DNA of 43,869 bases from CBDUXP01 sp965371225 [NCBI: uncultured bacterium]. Its GTDB lineage: Bacteria; Abyssobacteria; SURF-5; CBDUXP01. The stretch lies in the NCBI GenBank assembly GCA_965371225.1, contig CBDUXP010000032.1, positions 1 to 43,869 on the forward strand. Direction: 5' to 3'. The stretch's first letter is position 1. Every line of letters begins with the position of its first letter. The notes under the pieces are model-generated. The model was not told the origin of the DNA. It saw only the letters and a list, made by a program, of their open reading frames with translations, and ran no database searches. Of this stretch, positions 40,301 to 43,869 are shown piece by piece. A program made the translations under genes and the position numbers.

Positions 40301-41673
40301 CGCTGCATCTCGGCTGGTGCAGTCCGCTGCCCCCCGCGCGCACCGGCATCGCGGACTACAGCGCGGAGCTGCTCCCCCTGTTGGCCGAACGGTGCGAGCT
40401 GACCTGTTTCGTGCCGACGCCGGAGGAGGTCGCGCCCGAGTTGCGGCAACACGTGCGCGTGCGGCGCCTGGATGCGGTGGTAGATGCCGCCGACGTGCTC
40501 CCCGTCTACCACGTGGGCAACCACGTGGAATTCCACGGCGGGATCCTGCGCGCGGCGCTCCGGCGGCCAGGCCTCCTGATCCTGCATGAGATTGTGCTGT
40601 ACGACCTGGTCGAGCGCCTGCTCCTCGGGGCAGGTCAAGTGGCGGGGTTCAAGGATTGGGTGCGCGCCGCGGTCCCCGACGCCGACCGCGCCCTCGTTCG
40701 CCGCGCCGCGCGGGGCCGCGTGGCGCCGTATGACCTGCCCTTGTGCGAACCGCTCGTCCGCGCGTCGCGCATGACGGTGGTGTTCAACCGGTGGGCGCAG
40801 GGGGAGGTGCAGCGGCATTGTCCACACGCCTCTGTCGTCGTGGTGCCACAACACTGCGTGCTGCCGCCCGCGAACACGGTGGACCGTACGCAACTGCGCG
40901 AGCAGTACCGCCTGCCAGCCGACGGGTTCATCGTCGGTTCGTTCGGATACCAGACACCGTCGAAGCGCATTGAGGTGGGGTTGGCGGCGTTTGCGCAGTT
41001 GCATCGCGAACATCCGAACACCGCGTACCTGTTCGCCGGCCCCTCGTCCGCACGCCTGGATGTGCGTGCGCTCGCAGCGCGGTTGGGCGTGGGCGACGCC
41101 GTGCACTGCTTCGGCTACGTGTCCGAACCCATGTGGTGGGACCTGCTGGCGTGTACGGACCTGTGCATCAGCCTCCGCGGACCGACGCAGGGGGAAACGT
41201 CGAGCAGCATCCTGAAGCAACTCACGGCGGGCAAGGCGGTCTGCGTCTCGGCCGCGGGGCCGGACGCGGGGTATCCCGCGGCCGCTGTGTGCCACATTCC
41301 ACAGAGCGACGATGAAATCGATCAGCTCGGGCTCGCGCTGCGGCGCGCGCTCAACGATCCCGCGTGGCGCGCGCAGTTGGAACGCGCGGCGCAGGCGTAC
41401 GTCCGCGACGAACACAGTCTGCCCGGGTCGGCCGATGCGATGGTCGCCGCGTGCGAGCGCGCGGCCGGGGTGCCGGTGCCGCAAGACCGGTTCGATTTCG
41501 ACGCGGCGCTCTCGCGCAGCCGCGGGCTCGCGGCCACGTGGCGGGGCTGGTGGTACCGGGTCCGGCTGGCGCGCACCGTAGGCCGCCGCCATGGCTGGGG
41601 CGCCGTGATGCGGCGCGTTCGGACGGACGCCGCGCGCGCCGGAGTGGAAGAGTCGCATGCGCATTCTCATTGA
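40297..41673 (+). CDS. GT4-like glycosyltransferase
   Basis: A 458-residue GT-B fold protein. The N-domain begins with LGWCSPLPPARTGIADYSAELLP, typical of GT4 enzymes, with H at HVGNHVEFH. The C-domain has VGSFGYQTPSKRIEVGL, YLFAGPSS, CFGYVSE and a donor-binding stretch ISLRGPTQGETSSSILKQLTAGKAV in which the usual E-x7-E spacing is altered, with one Glu clearly seen. The last 60 residues are basic. The start is GTG, overlapping the preceding stop, and the end overlaps the next gene by 17 bases. Donor and acceptor unknown. Confidence 0.85.
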   Translation: MTLHLGWCSPLPPARTGIADYSAELLPLLAERCELTCFVPTPEEVAPELRQHVRVRRLDAVVDAADVLPVYHVGNHVEFHGGILRAALRRPGLLILHEIVLYDLVERLLLGAGQVAGFKDWVRAAVPDADRALVRRAARGRVAPYDLPLCEPLVRASRMTVVFNRWAQGEVQRHCPHASVVVVPQHCVLPPANTVDRTQLREQYRLPADGFIVGSFGYQTPSKRIEVGLAAFAQLHREHPNTAYLFAGPSSARLDVRALAARLGVGDAVHCFGYVSEPMWWDLLACTDLCISLRGPTQGETSSSILKQLTAGKAVCVSAAGPDAGYPAAAVCHIPQSDDEIDQLGLALRRALNDPAWRAQLERAAQAYVRDEHSLPGSADAMVAACERAAGVPVPQDRFDFDAALSRSRGLAATWRGWWYRVRLARTVGRRHGWGAVMRRVRTDAARAGVEESHAHSH

Positions 41674-42787
41674 CGCGCTACCCGTCGTCAACGCGAGCGG
41701 CACGGGGTACTACACGCAGAAATTGATCGAGGCCTTGGCCCACCCGACGGCCGAGCATGAGTTCGTGGCCGTGACCCCGCCCCTGCAACACCTGCAACTG
41801 GACCGGCGCGATTGGCCCGGTGGCCCCGGGGTGCAAGTGATCCAGGCGGCCCCCGCGCGGCCCGCGCTCCAAGTGGCCTGGCGGCAGTGGCGCTTGGGCG
41901 GGCTGGCGCGCCGGGAGCACGTGGACCTGGTCCACTATCCCGCGTTCATCGCGTCGGTCCGCTGCCGAATCCCCGCCGTCGTGACCATCCCGGATGTGGT
42001 GTGGCGCCTCCAGCGCCAGACCATCCCGCCGCGCAAGCGCCGCTACTACGACCGGCTGATCCCGCGCTCGATGCAGATGGCGCGCCGCGTGATCGCGATC
42101 TCGCACGCCACCGGGGCGGCCATCGAGCGTCTCTACCCGGAGTACGCGCACAAGGTGCGGCGCGTGCATCTCGGGGTGGATCAGCGGCTGTTCCTTCCGG
42201 CGCAGGCGGCGAACCGCAGCCGCGACATCCGCCGGCAGTATGGGCTTCCGCTGCGCTTCGTGCTCGCGTTGGGCACGTTGGAGCCGCGCAAGAATCTGCC
42301 GCGTCTCATCCGCGCGTTCGAACAGGTCGCAGAGGACGTCCCGGATCTCGATCTCGTGCTCGCCGGCAAGGCGGGGTACCAAGCGGGGGAGCTGCGCGCG
42401 CAGGTGCGCGCGTCGCCTGCCGCCGCGCGGATCGTGTTGCCCGGCCACGTGGCGGCGGCCGATCTGCCCGCCGTGTACGGACTGGCGCAGGCGTTCGCGT
42501 TTCCGTCCCTGGACGAGGGCTTCGGCCTGCCGATTCTGGAGGCCATGGCGTGCGGGGTGCCCGTGGTGACCGGCAACCGGTCTGCCATGCGGGAAGTGGC
42601 GGGCGACGCGGCGGAGTTGGTCGACCCGGAAGACGTGGATTCCATCGTGCTCGGGTTGCGCCATGTCCTGACCGATGCGGCGCGCAGCGAGACCCTGCGC
42701 GAGCGTGGCCTCGTCCGCGCGGCGGAATTTACGTGGGAGCGCACGGCGGCCGAGACGGTGGCCGTCTACGAAGAAGCCATGGCATGA
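41657..42787 (+). CDS. GT4 glycosyltransferase, mannosyltransferase-like
   Basis: A 376-residue GT-B enzyme. It shows LPVVNASGTGYYTQKLIEAL near the start, a mid region VIAISHATGAAIERLYPEY, LALGTLEPRKNLPRLIRAF, VLPGHVAAADLPAVYG and the donor-site FPSLDEGFGLPILEAMACG with both Glu residues of the E-x7-E motif. This subgroup includes WbdB/MtfB-like mannosyltransferases of surface polysaccharide loci. The ATG lies inside the end of the preceding gene, and the stop overlaps the next start (ATGA), so translation is coupled. Confidence 0.9.
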   Translation: MRILIDALPVVNASGTGYYTQKLIEALAHPTAEHEFVAVTPPLQHLQLDRRDWPGGPGVQVIQAAPARPALQVAWRQWRLGGLARREHVDLVHYPAFIASVRCRIPAVVTIPDVVWRLQRQTIPPRKRRYYDRLIPRSMQMARRVIAISHATGAAIERLYPEYAHKVRRVHLGVDQRLFLPAQAANRSRDIRRQYGLPLRFVLALGTLEPRKNLPRLIRAFEQVAEDVPDLDLVLAGKAGYQAGELRAQVRASPAAARIVLPGHVAAADLPAVYGLAQAFAFPSLDEGFGLPILEAMACGVPVVTGNRSAMREVAGDAAELVDPEDVDSIVLGLRHVLTDAARSETLRERGLVRAAEFTWERTAAETVAVYEEAMA

Positions 42788-43869
42788 CGGCGCGGCCCCG
42801 GCTCGTCCACTCCTACAAGGACTACTTTCCGCCTGTGATTGGGGGGATGGAACGCCACATGGCCACGGTGTGCGCGCACTTCGCCCAGGACTACGACGTG
42901 ACGGCGCTGGTGTGCAGCCGCGGCGTGCGCGGGTCCGAACGGCGGGAAGCCGGGGTGGCGGTCGTCGAAGCCCCTTCCCTCGGGCGCGTGCGGAGCGCGC
43001 CCCTGCCCCTGGGGTACGGACGGCGGTTGCGGGAGTTGCGCCCGGACCTGCTGCATTTCCACATGCCGAATCCCACGTGCGAGTTCGCGGCGTTGCGCGC
43101 GCGGCCCGCCGGGCGAGTGGTGGCGACGTACCAGAGCGACATTGTGCGGCAGCGGGTGTTGGCGAAGGCGTACGCGCCGTTTCAGCGCCGGTTCCTGGAG
43201 TGGTGTGATGTGGTGATCGCGACCACGCCCCATTACATCGAGACCTCCCCCGTCCTGCAGCGCGTGCGGGAGAAAGTCCGGCTGATCCCGCTCGGGATCG
43301 ATACTTGCTGGTTCGCCACATTGCCGCCGGAAGACGCTCCCCGTGTCGACGACGCCCGCGCCCGGTACGGCGACCCCTTCCTCCTGTTCGTCGGTCGGCT
43401 GCGGTACTACAAGGGGTTGCCCGTACTGCTTGAGGCGCTGCCGGACGTGAACGCGCGGCTCGTCCTGGTCGGCACCGGGCCGGAGGGGCCGGCGCTACGC
43501 GCGCAGGTCAGCCGCTTGGGCCTCGGGGAGCGCGTGCACTTCCTGGGGGACGTGGACGAGAGCACCCTGCGCATCCTGTACCATGCGTGCGGGGTGTTTG
43601 TGCTGCCGGCGACGGCGCGGTCCGAGGCGTACGGACTCGTGCAATTGGAAGCGCACAGCGCCGGGAAGCCGGTGGTGAGCACCGCCCTGCGCACGGGCGT
43701 CGACTACTTGAACGCACACGAGGAGACGGGGCTGATCGTGCCCCCGGGGGACGCGCCGGCGCTGGCCGGGGCGCTGCGGCACCTGCTGGCCGACGGGGAA
43801 TATCGCGCGCAACTGGGCGCCCAGGCGCAGGCGCGCGTGCAACGCGAGTTTGACGAGCGACTGATGCTG
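42784..43869 (+). CDS. GT4 glycosyltransferase (3' partial)
   Basis: The frame opens at an ATG overlapping the preceding stop and runs 362 codons to the window edge without a stop. Its N-domain has HSYKDYFPPVIGGMERHM, the GG-M-E turn typical of GT4 enzymes, and LLHFHMPNP. The C-domain has LFVGRLRYYKGLPVLLEAL, LVGTGPEGPALR, VHFLGDVDE and the donor site ARSEAYGLVQLEAHSAGKP with the E-x7-E pair. Only the last few residues are likely missing. It is the fifth glycosyltransferase in the run, and the locus probably continues past the edge. Confidence 0.88.
   Translation, partial: MTARPRLVHSYKDYFPPVIGGMERHMATVCAHFAQDYDVTALVCSRGVRGSERREAGVAVVEAPSLGRVRSAPLPLGYGRRLRELRPDLLHFHMPNPTCEFAALRARPAGRVVATYQSDIVRQRVLAKAYAPFQRRFLEWCDVVIATTPHYIETSPVLQRVREKVRLIPLGIDTCWFATLPPEDAPRVDDARARYGDPFLLFVGRLRYYKGLPVLLEALPDVNARLVLVGTGPEGPALRAQVSRLGLGERVHFLGDVDESTLRILYHACGVFVLPATARSEAYGLVQLEAHSAGKPVVSTALRTGVDYLNAHEETGLIVPPGDAPALAGALRHLLADGEYRAQLGAQAQARVQREFDERLML

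Overview
The window is dense, high-G+C bacterial chromosome with short intergenic gaps, many GTG starts and many 1-19 base start/stop overlaps. The host is Gram-negative: it carries lpxK (lipid A), an AMIN/Amidase_3 murein hydrolase, pilT and several periplasmic or lipoprotein products. A 31-residue AURKAIP1/COX24-type ribosome-associated protein, a DUF1844 protein and a thrombospondin type 3 repeat protein recall lineages such as Bacteroidota, PVC and other largely uncultured groups, but I cannot assign a phylum. I see no rRNA, tRNA, CRISPR, insertion sequence or phage gene.

Layout. 1-3354: the 3' end of an SDR dehydrogenase, a Spinster-like MFS transporter and, on the minus strand, an aldo/keto reductase with a C-terminal fibronectin-III-like domain. 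3549-13062: a nine-gene plus-strand operon (amidase, GerMN protein, murI, divergent polysaccharide deacetylase, tsaD, dusB, pilT, dprA, lpxK) behind a good sigma-70-like promoter. 13089-17269: a five-gene minus-strand operon of exported FlgT-, CsgG- and LPP20-like proteins ending in a 41-aa lipoprotein. This is the best candidate here for an undescribed envelope assembly. 17634-20534: COX24-like mini-gene, hisG (long form), DUF1844 protein, purA. 20721-23064: two alpha/beta hydrolases, the second apparently catalytically dead. 23069-23611: a small membrane-anchored helical protein. 23943-25277: secreted TSP3-repeat protein behind an AT-rich upstream region. 25361-26632: membrane metallophosphoesterase with a rho-independent terminator. 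26769-30459: DUF1232 protein, CinA-like protein, and a zinc-ribbon Ser/Thr kinase with a membrane C-terminus. 30475-33670 (minus): lipoprotein esterase and DAACS symporter. 33766-35623: CYTH protein, Crp/Fnr regulator, PaaI-type thioesterase. 35653-38217: GH35 beta-galactosidase. 38310-43869: five tightly coupled glycosyltransferases (two GT2, three GT4-like), the last cut by the window edge.

The large operon ties peptidoglycan turnover and precursor supply to tRNA modification, type IV pilus retraction, DNA processing and lipid A synthesis. The glycosyltransferase run looks like part of a surface polysaccharide or lipopolysaccharide locus. Several proteins keep the family fold but change key residues (PurA P-loop, the 22150 hydrolase, CinA C-domain); these are reported as findings. 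All family assignments come from reading motifs and from memory of the families, without database searches.
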